Assembly (NCBI GenBank): GCA_030605245.1
Contig: JAUWIS010000061.1
Coordinates: 1 to 5,693 of the forward strand
Direction of reading: 5' to 3'
Origin: Methanobacteriota archaeon
Lineage (GTDB): Archaea > Thermoplasmatota > JASEFT01 > JAUWIS01
DNA length: 5,693 nt
This document shows positions 1-5,580 of the stretch, in pieces. A program made the translations under genes and the position numbers. How positions within the stretch are numbered: position 1 is the stretch's first letter; every line of letters starts with the position of its first letter. The notes under the pieces are model-generated. The model did no database searches. It worked only from the letters and a program-made list of their open reading frames with translations, and was not told the DNA's origin.

Positions 1-226
1 CAGTGTTGAAAAAATCATTTATTTTTTCCCTTATTTTTTCTTCATTCATCTCCACACCAGTCAGCATCTCCTCAAGACTCTCTATCTTTTCCTCAGGGTA
101 CATGAAAAAATCGCCTGTGATTTTTATTGATGAAATAGTATTGTTATCAGCGTTCAACCTGCATCTTAACAGTTTACCGCCTTTTACCTTGTAATCAGCG
201 CTTAAAATTCCACTCCTTTGTCCCAT
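1..226 (-). CDS. lplB: Lipoate-protein ligase accessory subunit LplB (C-terminal-domain protein), 3' end outside window
   Basis: The minus strand is open from an ATG at 226-224 to the window edge, giving 75 residues with no stop. The protein starts MGQRSGILSADYKV, continues with a KGGKLLRCRL strand and an ITGDFFMYPEEKIESLEEML segment. This is the pattern of the small C-terminal domain of lipoate-protein ligases: a K.GGKL.R beta strand, then ITGDFF.(H/Y)PEE, then a helix. In Thermoplasma and other archaea this domain is a separate protein, which LplA needs to activate lipoate to lipoyl-AMP. The start is chosen because it has a good ribosome binding site and the family match begins soon after it. 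The ATG lies inside the lplA 3' end in another frame (32-nt overlap), so translational coupling with lplA is likely. The partial length fits the family, usually about 85-90 residues. The assignment is by remembered family pattern, not by a search. Confidence 0.85.
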   Translation of the reverse strand, partial: MGQRSGILSADYKVKGGKLLRCRLNADNNTISSIKITGDFFMYPEEKIESLEEMLTGVEMNEEKIREKINDFFNT

Positions 227-959
227 ACTTATTCACCTTTAACTCCTCAGCAACCCTTAATTCCTCCGGGCTTATTTTCCCTTTTACAAGTTTAATGTCC
301 AACATGGACTCAAAACCTTTTGTCATCGCATCAATAACATTTTTTTTGTCAGCATTCCCTTTTTCTTTTTTTATTGATGTAACCCTCTCCTCAACACTTT
401 TTATCATCTTATCCCTGATTTTCTCATTCGGAACCTTAAGCAACGAAAACATGAGTTTAAGGTTTACATCATATAGTATTGTGCCATGCTGGAGTATACC
501 GCCAAATCTTCTTGTGTGCGCGCTCCCTGAAATCTTTTTGTTGTTCACAACAATATCATTTATTGGTTTGAATTCAGCGTTTAACCCAAGAATTTTGAAA
601 CCGTTAACCAGCCCACCGCACAACACATGGTAGGAATCTATTATGTTCCTTGGTATCTTAGGATGAGCCTCATTCACAGCAACAGAATAGGTTATTTCAC
701 CATTGTAGTCGTGAAACACTGCTCCGCCGCCTGTGATTCTTCTGACAACATCAACATCCTTCTCTTTGCAAACATTTAAATCAACCTCTTCTTCTATCCC
801 CTGGAAATAGCCTATTGAAACAGTGGAAGGAACCCATTGAAAAAATCTTACAGTGTTTTTTGATTTCTTTTCTGCAACCTGTCTAAGCACGGCTTCATCT
901 ATCGCCATGTTTGTGAAAGCATCCTTTGCATCTGTAAGGAGAAGGCGCCATTCTTCCAT
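195..959 (-). CDS. lplA: Lipoate-protein ligase A, catalytic subunit
   Basis: A 254-residue member of the LplA/BirA-like ligase fold, which uses ATP to activate lipoate (or octanoate) to an acyl-AMP and transfers it to a lysine of acyltransferase E2 or GcvH proteins in the cytosol. Visible motifs, numbered from the ATG at 959, are RRITGGGAVFHD at 73-84 (nucleotide/lipoyl loop), GEITYSV at 87-93, NDIVVNNKKISGSAH at 134-148 with the conserved lysine K142, and HGTILYDV at 158-165. The protein lacks the C-terminal accessory domain, which is encoded by the overlapping downstream gene, as in archaeal bipartite ligases. A GTG at 968 gives three more residues, but it lies within the ribosome binding site, so ATG 959 is preferred. 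It follows the radical SAM gene by 49 nt on the same strand and is probably cotranscribed with it. Whether the true substrate is free lipoate or octanoate cannot be told from sequence. Confidence 0.92.
   Translation of the reverse strand: MEEWRLLLTDAKDAFTNMAIDEAVLRQVAEKKSKNTVRFFQWVPSTVSIGYFQGIEEEVDLNVCKEKDVDVVRRITGGGAVFHDYNGEITYSVAVNEAHPKIPRNIIDSYHVLCGGLVNGFKILGLNAEFKPINDIVVNNKKISGSAHTRRFGGILQHGTILYDVNLKLMFSLLKVPNEKIRDKMIKSVEERVTSIKKEKGNADKKNVIDAMTKGFESMLDIKLVKGKISPEELRVAEELKVNKYGTKEWNFKR
233..238 (-). promoter_or_regulatory. Shine-Dalgarno site of lplB
   Basis: The minus strand reads AGGTGA six nucleotides before the lplB ATG. It lies inside the lplA coding sequence and decides the lplB start within the overlap. 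Confidence 0.7.
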
Positions 960-964
960 GTTTT

Positions 965-971
965 TCACCCT
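965..971 (-). promoter_or_regulatory. Shine-Dalgarno site of lplA
   Basis: The minus strand reads AGGGTGA five nucleotides before ATG 959. It supports that start over the GTG at 968, which forms part of the site itself. Confidence 0.65.
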
Positions 972-1008
972 GTCCGTAATATGATTATGATGTTAAAATA
1001 CTTTTTAC

Positions 1009-1953
1009 TCATATCCTCAAATACCTTTTCATCTCATCCTTCACATTTTTAATTTCATCCTTACTCAAAGGATAGGGATAATTATACATTGGTCCTCCAG
1101 GGCGCTCATTGTAGAATGGCCTGTTGCAGTTTGGACAGCCAGATGTCTGAAAAGGCTTACCTGAAGATAAAATAGGATTAAGGATGGAGGAGGAAAGATC
1201 TATTGAAAACAATTTCCCACGCCTAAATTTCATATTTTCTATTCCACAAATTCTGTTCGTAATCAAATAGCGCGCTAACTGCAGTGCCCTGTACCTTTCT
1301 ATCCCTGGCTGAGGATAATCCAAATTTATTCCTTTAACAGGTGTGAAAGCAAACAATGCAGGATAACATTTTATGTCAACGATTTTCTGAAACATTTTTA
1401 TCATTTCCTCATCTGTTTCACCAAGGCCGGCGATAAGATGAACAGAGCCGGCACCAAAAACATCAGTCATGTCTTTCAGAAAATTCATGTAATCATCCCA
1501 TCTGAAACCCGGTTTCATTTCTCTAAAAACTTTTTCGGATGCGCAGTCCAAACCAACACCAACCCTGTTCAAACCGGCATCCTTCAATCTTTTCAATGTT
1601 TTTTTATTTAATGGGTTTACACAGGCAGATATTGGTATGTTTGTTTTTTCTTTTATCTTTCCTGTTAGATAAACTAAATCATCAATTAATTTTGGATAAT
1701 TCAATGTCTGGACACATATACGTTTTGCTTTATCATCAACTGAATCCAAAACATTATCCAATTCAAACTCTGGCCAGATTACCCTTGAAAGCATTTTTTT
1801 ATCTGCTTTGCTGTTTCTTGCCTGGGCGCAAAACCTACAGTCACCCATGCAGTGTTCACCAAGCATGGTGTAGATTGTTGTGGGAAGCGCAGCCATTTTC
1901 CCTTTTTTTAATCCAAGAATTATTGCTGAGCCTATGCTGAGTCTGAGATTCAT
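1009..1953 (-). CDS. BioB-related radical SAM protein, probable LipS-type lipoyl synthase component
   Basis: This 314-residue protein has the radical SAM cluster motif CX3CX2C at C35, C39 and C42 (HCMGDCRFCAQ), a central TIM-barrel-like region with AGLNRVGVGLDCASEKVF (126-143) and HLIAGLGETDEEM (172-184), and a C-terminal signature SGCPNCNRPFYNERPGG (271-287) with C273 and C276. The opening RLSIGSAIILGLKKGK and this C-terminal block match the archaeal 'biotin synthase-related' group (COG2516 as I recall it). Proteins of such BioB-related groups were shown in Thermococcus to act in pairs (LipS1/LipS2) as a lipoyl synthase inserting two sulfurs into octanoyl groups. Position just ahead of lplA and lplB supports that role rather than biotin synthesis. 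Only one of the two expected partners is in view. Start 1953 keeps the conserved N terminus; a later Met at residue 20 would lose it. I cannot say whether it is LipS1 or LipS2. Confidence 0.78.
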   Translation of the reverse strand: MNLRLSIGSAIILGLKKGKMAALPTTIYTMLGEHCMGDCRFCAQARNSKADKKMLSRVIWPEFELDNVLDSVDDKAKRICVQTLNYPKLIDDLVYLTGKIKEKTNIPISACVNPLNKKTLKRLKDAGLNRVGVGLDCASEKVFREMKPGFRWDDYMNFLKDMTDVFGAGSVHLIAGLGETDEEMIKMFQKIVDIKCYPALFAFTPVKGINLDYPQPGIERYRALQLARYLITNRICGIENMKFRRGKLFSIDLSSSILNPILSSGKPFQTSGCPNCNRPFYNERPGGPMYNYPYPLSKDEIKNVKDEMKRYLRI

Positions 1954-1966
1954 GATAATGTAAACA

Positions 1967-1974
1967 TTTTATAG
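1967..1974 (+). promoter_or_regulatory. Box A (TATA) element for the creatininase-family gene
   Basis: The 59-bp gap between the divergent radical SAM and creatininase genes holds TTTTATAG on the plus strand. About 27 nt downstream of its centre places transcription start near 1998, giving a leader of about 15 nt. The opposite strand of the same site reads CTATAAAA but is too close to the radical SAM ATG (about 18 nt) to serve that gene in the usual geometry. No Shine-Dalgarno sequence is seen for either gene here. Confidence 0.4.
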
Positions 1975-2012
1975 AGCAAAATCTTTTTCTATCAACACCT
2001 GTATTCTTTTTT

Positions 2013-2738
2013 ATGTATCTTGATGAATTATCAACAAAAGAGTTCAAAAAAAGAATAAACAAAAACACAGTTGTTATTCTGCCTGTTGGAATAATTGAGG
2101 AGCATGGCACTGCCCTGCCTCTCTGTACAGACTCGTTACAGTCTGAATATGTTGCTGAAAGGGTTGCTGAGAAAGTCAAAGGATACATTTTACCGCCAAT
2201 AAGATATGGTGTCTGCTCATCAACAAAAAACTTCCCTGGCTCAATATCCCTCTCTTTTGACACCATGAGAAAACTTATTTATGATATTCTTTCCGAACTT
2301 ATCAGGAACAATGTAAGAAAAGTCGTTGTTCTATCAGGACATGCAGGGAGGATGCACATGTCTGCAATCAGGCTTGCGGCAAAAAAAATCGTGAATGAAT
2401 TCAATGTCAAAATAATTGTTTTATCAGATTATGAACTTCTTTATGATGAAAAAGGAAGAAAATTTCTGAAAAAAACAGGTATACCAGAATATGACGGGCA
2501 TGGTGGAGCAATAGAGGCGTCAAGGATAATGATTTCAAGACCTGATTTAATAAAATGTAAAGGACGCAGAGCTAAAAAATCATTGCCAAAAATACCAAGA
2601 TATCATATTTTAAGAAATCCTGAAAAATACTTCCCTGAAGGTATAATAGGCGACCCATCTACCGCATCAAAGGAAAAAGGAGAAAAAATCACGGATTTTG
2701 TTGTGAAGGAGATTGTTAGGTTGATAAAGGAGATGTAA
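2013..2738 (+). CDS. Creatininase-family metal-dependent amidohydrolase
   Basis: A 241-residue protein of the creatininase/ArfB/MftE superfamily, cytosolic metalloenzymes that hydrolyse cyclic or formyl amide bonds. The metal-binding signature PVGIIEEHGTALPLCTD (24-40) supplies E29, H31 and D40; SGHAGR (108-113) supplies H110 and replaces the common NGHGGN; DGHGGAIEASR (161-171) supplies H163 and E168. The usual second histidine of the GPHLPL stretch is alanine here (A34), and the Asn of NGHGG is Ser. Known archaeal members include ArfB, the formylamino-pyrimidine deformylase of the riboflavin/F420 route, but the divergences here and the lack of flavin genes nearby do not allow that name. It is divergent from the lipoate cluster and its TAA abuts the stop of convergent kae1 with no gap. 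Start 2013 gives the normal N terminus; the substrate is unknown. Confidence 0.85.
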   Translation: MYLDELSTKEFKKRINKNTVVILPVGIIEEHGTALPLCTDSLQSEYVAERVAEKVKGYILPPIRYGVCSSTKNFPGSISLSFDTMRKLIYDILSELIRNNVRKVVVLSGHAGRMHMSAIRLAAKKIVNEFNVKIIVLSDYELLYDEKGRKFLKKTGIPEYDGHGGAIEASRIMISRPDLIKCKGRRAKKSLPKIPRYHILRNPEKYFPEGIIGDPSTASKEKGEKITDFVVKEIVRLIKEM

Positions 2739-3704
2739 TCACCATCTCACCTCAACATCATCAGTCCTGAATCTTTGTTTTATTTCTGTGTCTTCTATTT
2801 TCATTCTTATCCCTGATTTGTACATAAGGAGTCCTGTTAATGCTATCATTGCACCGTTGTCAACACAGTACTCCTGTTTTGGAACAAACAGTTTTGCGCC
2901 TCTCGCAACTGCCATGTTATTTACCATTTCCTGCAGTCTCTTGTTTGATGCGACACCGCCTCCAAGCAGTATTTCGTTTTTGTCAAGATGCGCCATCGCC
3001 CTTTCTGTTACCTCTGTCAGCATCGCAAAACAGGTTTCCTGCAAAGAATAACAAAGGTTTTCTTTTTTTTCCTGCTCTATGAGATTTTTTGCTGCTGTGA
3101 GGATACCTGAAAAGGAAACATCCATGCCTTTTATAGAGTAAGGAAGTTTTATTAGTTTACCTTTTTTTGCAAGTCTTTCTATTTCAGGTCCTGCAGGAAA
3201 AGGCATGTTCAGCATTCTTCCGAACTTGTCAAGCATGTTCCCTATGCCTATATCAAGTGTTTCACCAAAAACCCTGTATCTTTTGTTTGAAAATGAGATA
3301 ACCTGTGTGTTCCCTCCTGAAACATATAACAACACGGGGTCTTTGCATTTTGTTGTAAACCTGCCAATTTCAAGATGCGCTATGCAGTGATTAACACCAA
3401 CGATTGGTTTTTTTAATGAAAGGGAAAGCGCACGCGCGCCTGTTGCAACTGTTCTCAGGCATGGACCAAGACCCGGGCCCTGGGAAAAAGCCACAAGCTC
3501 TACTTCTTTAGGACCGATTTTTGCTGAATCCAAAGCGGCTCTCAGCACGTCTGCCATGTGTTTTGCATGAAAGTTTGCAGCTTCTCTGGGATGAATACCG
3601 GACTCGGGATGAAAGGTTCTTAATTCATTTGCAATTATTTTATTCTCATCCACAATGCCTACACCGATTGTGTGCGCGGTTCCTTCAAATCCCAAAGAAA
3701 TCAT
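2739..3704 (-). CDS. kae1: tRNA N6-adenosine threonylcarbamoyltransferase Kae1 (KEOPS subunit)
   Basis: The catalytic subunit of KEOPS, which transfers threonylcarbamoyl from TC-AMP to A37 of ANN-decoding tRNAs. It is 321 residues, the normal length of unfused archaeal Kae1. It starts with the archaeal-type MISLGFEGTAHTIGVGIV and shows the metal-binding HCIAH (H106, H110), YVSGGNTQVI (127-136), GETLDIGIGNMLDKFGR (147-163), VSFSGILTAA (196-205), LLGGGVASNKRL (246-257) and DNGAMIALTG (282-291), all parts of the ASKHA nucleotide-binding fold. It is not fused to the Bud32 kinase, and no other KEOPS gene is in the window. It converges stop-to-stop on the creatininase gene and diverges from a methyltransferase. 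The start is the only Met before the conserved N terminus and has no Shine-Dalgarno, so a short or leaderless transcript is likely. Confidence 0.97.
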   Translation of the reverse strand: MISLGFEGTAHTIGVGIVDENKIIANELRTFHPESGIHPREAANFHAKHMADVLRAALDSAKIGPKEVELVAFSQGPGLGPCLRTVATGARALSLSLKKPIVGVNHCIAHLEIGRFTTKCKDPVLLYVSGGNTQVISFSNKRYRVFGETLDIGIGNMLDKFGRMLNMPFPAGPEIERLAKKGKLIKLPYSIKGMDVSFSGILTAAKNLIEQEKKENLCYSLQETCFAMLTEVTERAMAHLDKNEILLGGGVASNKRLQEMVNNMAVARGAKLFVPKQEYCVDNGAMIALTGLLMYKSGIRMKIEDTEIKQRFRTDDVEVRW

Positions 3705-3740
3705 GAGAACTTAATGGTTTTTTTATGTAAAAAACTATTC

Positions 3741-3757
3741 CATAAAAATAAATATAC
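3741..3757. promoter_or_regulatory. Shared AT-rich divergent promoter region between kae1 and the methyltransferase
   Basis: In the 75-bp gap, the plus strand carries TAAATATA at 3749-3756, centred about 27 nt before the methyltransferase ATG at 3780. This is the spacing expected for a leaderless archaeal transcript. The minus strand of the same stretch reads TTTATTTTTA (3743-3752), about 44 nt from the kae1 ATG, predicting a leader near 17 nt. Neither gene shows a Shine-Dalgarno site. The elements overlap, so transcription in the two directions might compete. Confidence 0.5.
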
Positions 3758-3779
3758 CAATACAGATGACATAATCAAT

Positions 3780-4397
3780 ATGGACTACTGGGAAAAGGAA
3801 TACAGGATGAAGGGAAGACTGTGGCATGGGCATTACTCCGTAGAAAAAATTGAAAAGAGACTTAAAAAAGGTAGCAGGATACTTGATGCAGGATGCGGAA
3901 ACGGAAAAGCCATTGAACCACTGATAAAAAAGGGATATGATGTCATTGGTTTCGATATATCCAAAACGGCTTTGAAACTGACGGAAAAAAGAATTATAAA
4001 TATTGGGAAAACATCTAAACTTGTTTTGTCTGATGTGAATTGTTTTTCATTCAAAAACAATTGTTTTGATGCTGTTGTATGCAATTATGTTTTAACGCAT
4101 CTATTAAATAAAGAAAGAAAAAAATGCATAAATGAAATTTTTAGAGCGCTGAAAACAAACGGTTTTCTTTTTATTGAGGTTTTTTCAGATGACGATTTTA
4201 GGTATGGCAAGGGAAAAAAGACAGGAGAAAACACATTTATGAGGAACGGTCTGCTGTATCACTATTTTACTGAAAATGAAATGAGAGAATTGCTTGGGTG
4301 TTTTAGAAAGTTAGAAGTTGATAACATCGTAAAATCAAGAACAATTAGCGGTGACAGGTATGATCATAGCATTATATCGGTAATTGCTCAAAAATGA
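3780..4397 (+). CDS. Class I SAM-dependent methyltransferase, substrate unknown
   Basis: A 205-residue single-domain Rossmann-fold methyltransferase (Methyltransf_11/25-like). Numbered from ATG 3780: MDYWEKEY opening, motif I ILDAGCGNG (34-42) for SAM binding, acidic end of strand 2 in VIGFDIS (D59), motif III LVLSDVNCFSF (81-91), motif IV FDAVVCNYVLTHL (96-108), and the EIFRALKTNGFLFIEVF segment (119-135). The frame is open upstream to an ATG at 3672, but that would overlap the kae1 start and add 36 residues without any family likeness. An ATG at 3714 is also too close to kae1. The box A at 3749-3756 fits transcription starting at 3780. Its 3' end overlaps the convergent ThiI-like gene by 26 nt. 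Nothing in the sequence reveals the substrate; neighbours acting on tRNA are only a hint. Confidence 0.85.
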   Translation: MDYWEKEYRMKGRLWHGHYSVEKIEKRLKKGSRILDAGCGNGKAIEPLIKKGYDVIGFDISKTALKLTEKRIINIGKTSKLVLSDVNCFSFKNNCFDAVVCNYVLTHLLNKERKKCINEIFRALKTNGFLFIEVFSDDDFRYGKGKKTGENTFMRNGLLYHYFTENEMRELLGCFRKLEVDNIVKSRTISGDRYDHSIISVIAQK

Positions 4398-5274
4398 TTT
4401 TTTTCCAAAGATTTTCAATATCGCTGTTTCTCATCCCGATTAATGGAAAAAACAAAGGCACATTGAGTTTTGTTTTTATTGGATATTTTTTTAGTTCATC
4501 ATAGGTTAGACCAAAAACAACACCTTTGAATCTGCCTTTTAGAAGAATACCGCTCAATTCTGTAGAATTAAAAACATCATCAGATTCTAACAAAAAAGGT
4601 TTGGAAAGGTTATTCCACTGGTTTAATATTTTTGTGTAATATGATTTGTTATTGTTTGAGTTTTTGTAAATCGGAACAACACTGCATCCCCTTTTCATCA
4701 ACATCCAGGCAGCAACAACAGATTTTTTATCATTTATAAATGCGGCAACCCTCCCCTGCGTTCCTATAGGCATACCGCCTGGACCGCAGATTTTTTCTGA
4801 AAAGATAAATGCCTTGTTGTTTCTGACTTCAACAAAAATTTCAACATCAGGGTTATCCAAGTTTACTGAAACGTCTTTAACTGAATTTAAAATAGCACTA
4901 CCAGCTTTTACAGCAACATCCATGCTTGAATAGGGATGCGTTCCTGTTCTCCTGCTCCTGACAGCAAAACTCTGGCCTTTTTTTATTATTTTTTTTGAAT
5001 AATCCGCGGATGTTTTACATATGTCATCAAGCTCTGATGATGTTTCAATTACCGGGCTTAAAGATGTTACGCCAAAAATATTTTTCAAAATACTAACACC
5101 CTTATCAACATCCTCAGTGTAAACATATATTCTCCCCCATTCAGATGTCACAGAGCACTCTATTTTATTCCTTAAAAATGCGTCCTCAATGTTGCTTATC
5201 AGTTTTTTTTCAAATCTTCTTCTCACGTTTCTGCTTTTAAGACCGATTTCACCGTATCTGACAAGTATAAGCAT
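4372..5274 (-). CDS. thiI: ThiI-like THUMP protein with degenerate PP-loop
   Basis: A 300-residue protein built like ThiI, which adenylates U8 of tRNA and installs 4-thiouridine (and in some species supplies sulfur for the thiamine thiazole). The N terminus MLILVRYGEIGLKSRNVRRRFEKKL is the ThiI ferredoxin-like start, followed by a THUMP domain (about 48-165) ending in EVFV/SEKICGPGGMPIGTQG. The ATP-pyrophosphatase domain should then show LLSGGxDSP, but here reads INDKKSVVAAWMLMKRG (about 181-197), so the SGGxDS PP-loop is gone although the following helix is kept. Downstream, VVFGLTYDELKKYPI stands where ThiI has a TGESLGQVASQT-type segment, while NVPLFFPLIGMRNSDIE retains the LPVLRPLIG pattern. 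No late catalytic cysteine or CxxC is present and there is no rhodanese domain. Enzymatic thiolation by this chain alone is doubtful. ATG 5274 is preferred over GTG 5280, which falls in the AGGTGA site. Confidence 0.82.
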   Translation of the reverse strand: MLILVRYGEIGLKSRNVRRRFEKKLISNIEDAFLRNKIECSVTSEWGRIYVYTEDVDKGVSILKNIFGVTSLSPVIETSSELDDICKTSADYSKKIIKKGQSFAVRSRRTGTHPYSSMDVAVKAGSAILNSVKDVSVNLDNPDVEIFVEVRNNKAFIFSEKICGPGGMPIGTQGRVAAFINDKKSVVAAWMLMKRGCSVVPIYKNSNNNKSYYTKILNQWNNLSKPFLLESDDVFNSTELSGILLKGRFKGVVFGLTYDELKKYPIKTKLNVPLFFPLIGMRNSDIENLWKKIIFEQLPI

Positions 5275-5276
5275 AT

Positions 5277-5282
5277 TCACCT
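5277..5282 (-). promoter_or_regulatory. Shine-Dalgarno-like site of the ThiI-like gene
   Basis: The minus strand reads AGGTGA only two nucleotides before ATG 5274. The spacing is short, but the ThiI family start (M.I.VRYGEIGLKS) also begins at this ATG. A start at GTG 5280 would lie inside the site. Confidence 0.45.
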
Positions 5283-5298
5283 ATAGTTTATCTTTTCA

Positions 5299-5325
5299 CA
5301 GCAAATTTCTTTCAGAAATTTGCTG
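5299..5325. repeat. Perfect inverted repeat, 12-bp stem, 3-nt loop (hairpin 1)
   Basis: CAGCAAATTTCT (5299-5310), loop TTC, AGAAATTTGCTG (5314-5325). It lies 25 nt before the ThiI-like start and would form in its mRNA leader. It shares the GCAAATTTC core with the other hairpins of this block. Confidence 0.9.
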
Positions 5326-5332
5326 ATACTTC

Positions 5333-5355
5333 GGAATTTTGCTATTGCAAATTCC
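5333..5355. repeat. Imperfect inverted repeat (hairpin 2)
   Basis: GGAATTT (5333-5339) and GC (5341-5342) pair with GC (5347-5348) and AAATTCC (5349-5355), with one bulged T and a TATT loop. The core sequence is related to hairpins 1, 3, 4 and 5. Confidence 0.7.
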
Positions 5356-5360
5356 TCGTA

Positions 5361-5370
5361 TTTTTAAATC
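5361..5370 (-). promoter_or_regulatory. Possible box A upstream of the ThiI-like gene
   Basis: The minus strand reads GATTTAAAAA here, a fair archaeal TATA match. It would start transcription near 5338 and give a leader of about 64 nt containing the hairpin at 5299-5325. A second AT-rich candidate (ATTTAAATT, 5391-5399) lies 30 nt further upstream. Neither can be chosen with certainty. Confidence 0.25.
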
Positions 5371-5397
5371 ACTCGTTCGCTTCTGCTCACAATTTAA

Positions 5398-5409
5398 ATG
5401 CGACGGAAA
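5398..5409. repeat. 12-bp direct repeat, left copy
   Basis: ATGCGACGGAAA occurs here and again at 5677-5688, 279 bp away, flanking hairpins 3 and 4 and the whole tRNA. The left copy runs into the arm of hairpin 3. Confidence 0.75.
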
Positions 5410-5425
5410 TTGCAAAGCAATTTCC
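5405..5425. repeat. Perfect inverted repeat, 9-bp stem, 3-nt loop (hairpin 3)
   Basis: GGAAATTGC (5405-5413), loop AAA, GCAATTTCC (5417-5425). Its left arm begins inside the direct repeat ATGCGACGGAAA (5398-5409). Confidence 0.9.
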
Positions 5426-5433
5426 TAGCAACG

Positions 5434-5460
5434 TACGGAATTGCTTTTAGCAATTCCGTA
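5434..5460. repeat. Perfect inverted repeat, 12-bp stem, 3-nt loop (hairpin 4), next to the tRNA 3' end
   Basis: TACGGAATTGCT (5434-5445), loop TTT, AGCAATTCCGTA (5449-5460). On the minus strand it follows the tRNA discriminator base by four nucleotides. It could affect termination or 3' processing of the tRNA transcript, but there is no T-run directly after it. Confidence 0.9.
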
Positions 5461-5510
5461 GTAATGCGGGTGCCGGGAATTTCATCAGCTGCCGAAGAAA
5501 AAAAGAGAAT

Positions 5511-5535
5511 GGCAATTTGCCTTTGGCAAATTGCC
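5511..5535. repeat. Perfect inverted repeat, 11-bp stem, 3-nt loop (hairpin 5, in the intron)
   Basis: GGCAATTTGCC (5511-5521), loop TTT, GGCAAATTGCC (5525-5535). It is related in sequence to hairpins 1-4 outside the tRNA. Confidence 0.9.
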
Positions 5536-5537
5536 TA

Positions 5538-5556
5538 AGCCCACTAACAGTGGGCT
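5538..5556. repeat. Perfect inverted repeat, 8-bp stem, 3-nt loop (hairpin 6, in the intron)
   Basis: AGCCCACT (5538-5545), loop AAC, AGTGGGCT (5549-5556). It is GC-rich and not related in sequence to the AATT-core hairpins. Its right arm starts an 8-bp repeat GGGCTGTT (5552-5559) that recurs at the 5' splice junction (5611-5618). Confidence 0.88.
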
Positions 5557-5580
5557 GTTCTTTTTCTTTTCCGCCAGTCG

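Noticed and set aside
3..194. Plus-strand open frame of 63 residues
   Set aside because: It is the antisense of the clearly recognisable LplB coding region and is of low-complexity S/F/I composition.
1539..1940. Plus-strand open frame of 133 residues
   Set aside because: It is antisense to the conserved radical SAM gene, including its cysteine motif, and has a shadow-like composition.
1009..1953. Biotin synthase BioB
   Set aside because: The C-terminal GCPNCNRPFYNERPGG block belongs to the BioB-related archaeal group, and the neighbours are lipoate genes with no biotin genes nearby.
1967..1974. Box A for the radical SAM gene on the minus strand (CTATAAAA)
   Set aside because: It is about 18 nt from the ATG, so transcription would start inside the gene unless the conserved N terminus is given up.
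1856..2266. Minus-strand open frame of 136 residues across the radical SAM/creatininase gap
   Set aside because: It overlaps the start of two well supported genes, spans their divergent promoter region, and shows no family pattern.
2730..2748. GAGATG...CATCTC inverted repeat spanning the creatininase and kae1 stop codons, as a bidirectional terminator
   Set aside because: The stem is only 6 bp with a 7-nt loop, there is no adjacent T-run, and the bases are constrained by coding on both sides.
3672..3779. N-terminal extension of the methyltransferase to ATG 3672 or 3714
   Set aside because: It would overlap or crowd the kae1 start, shows no family likeness, and covers the promoter elements; ATG 3780 fits a leaderless start.
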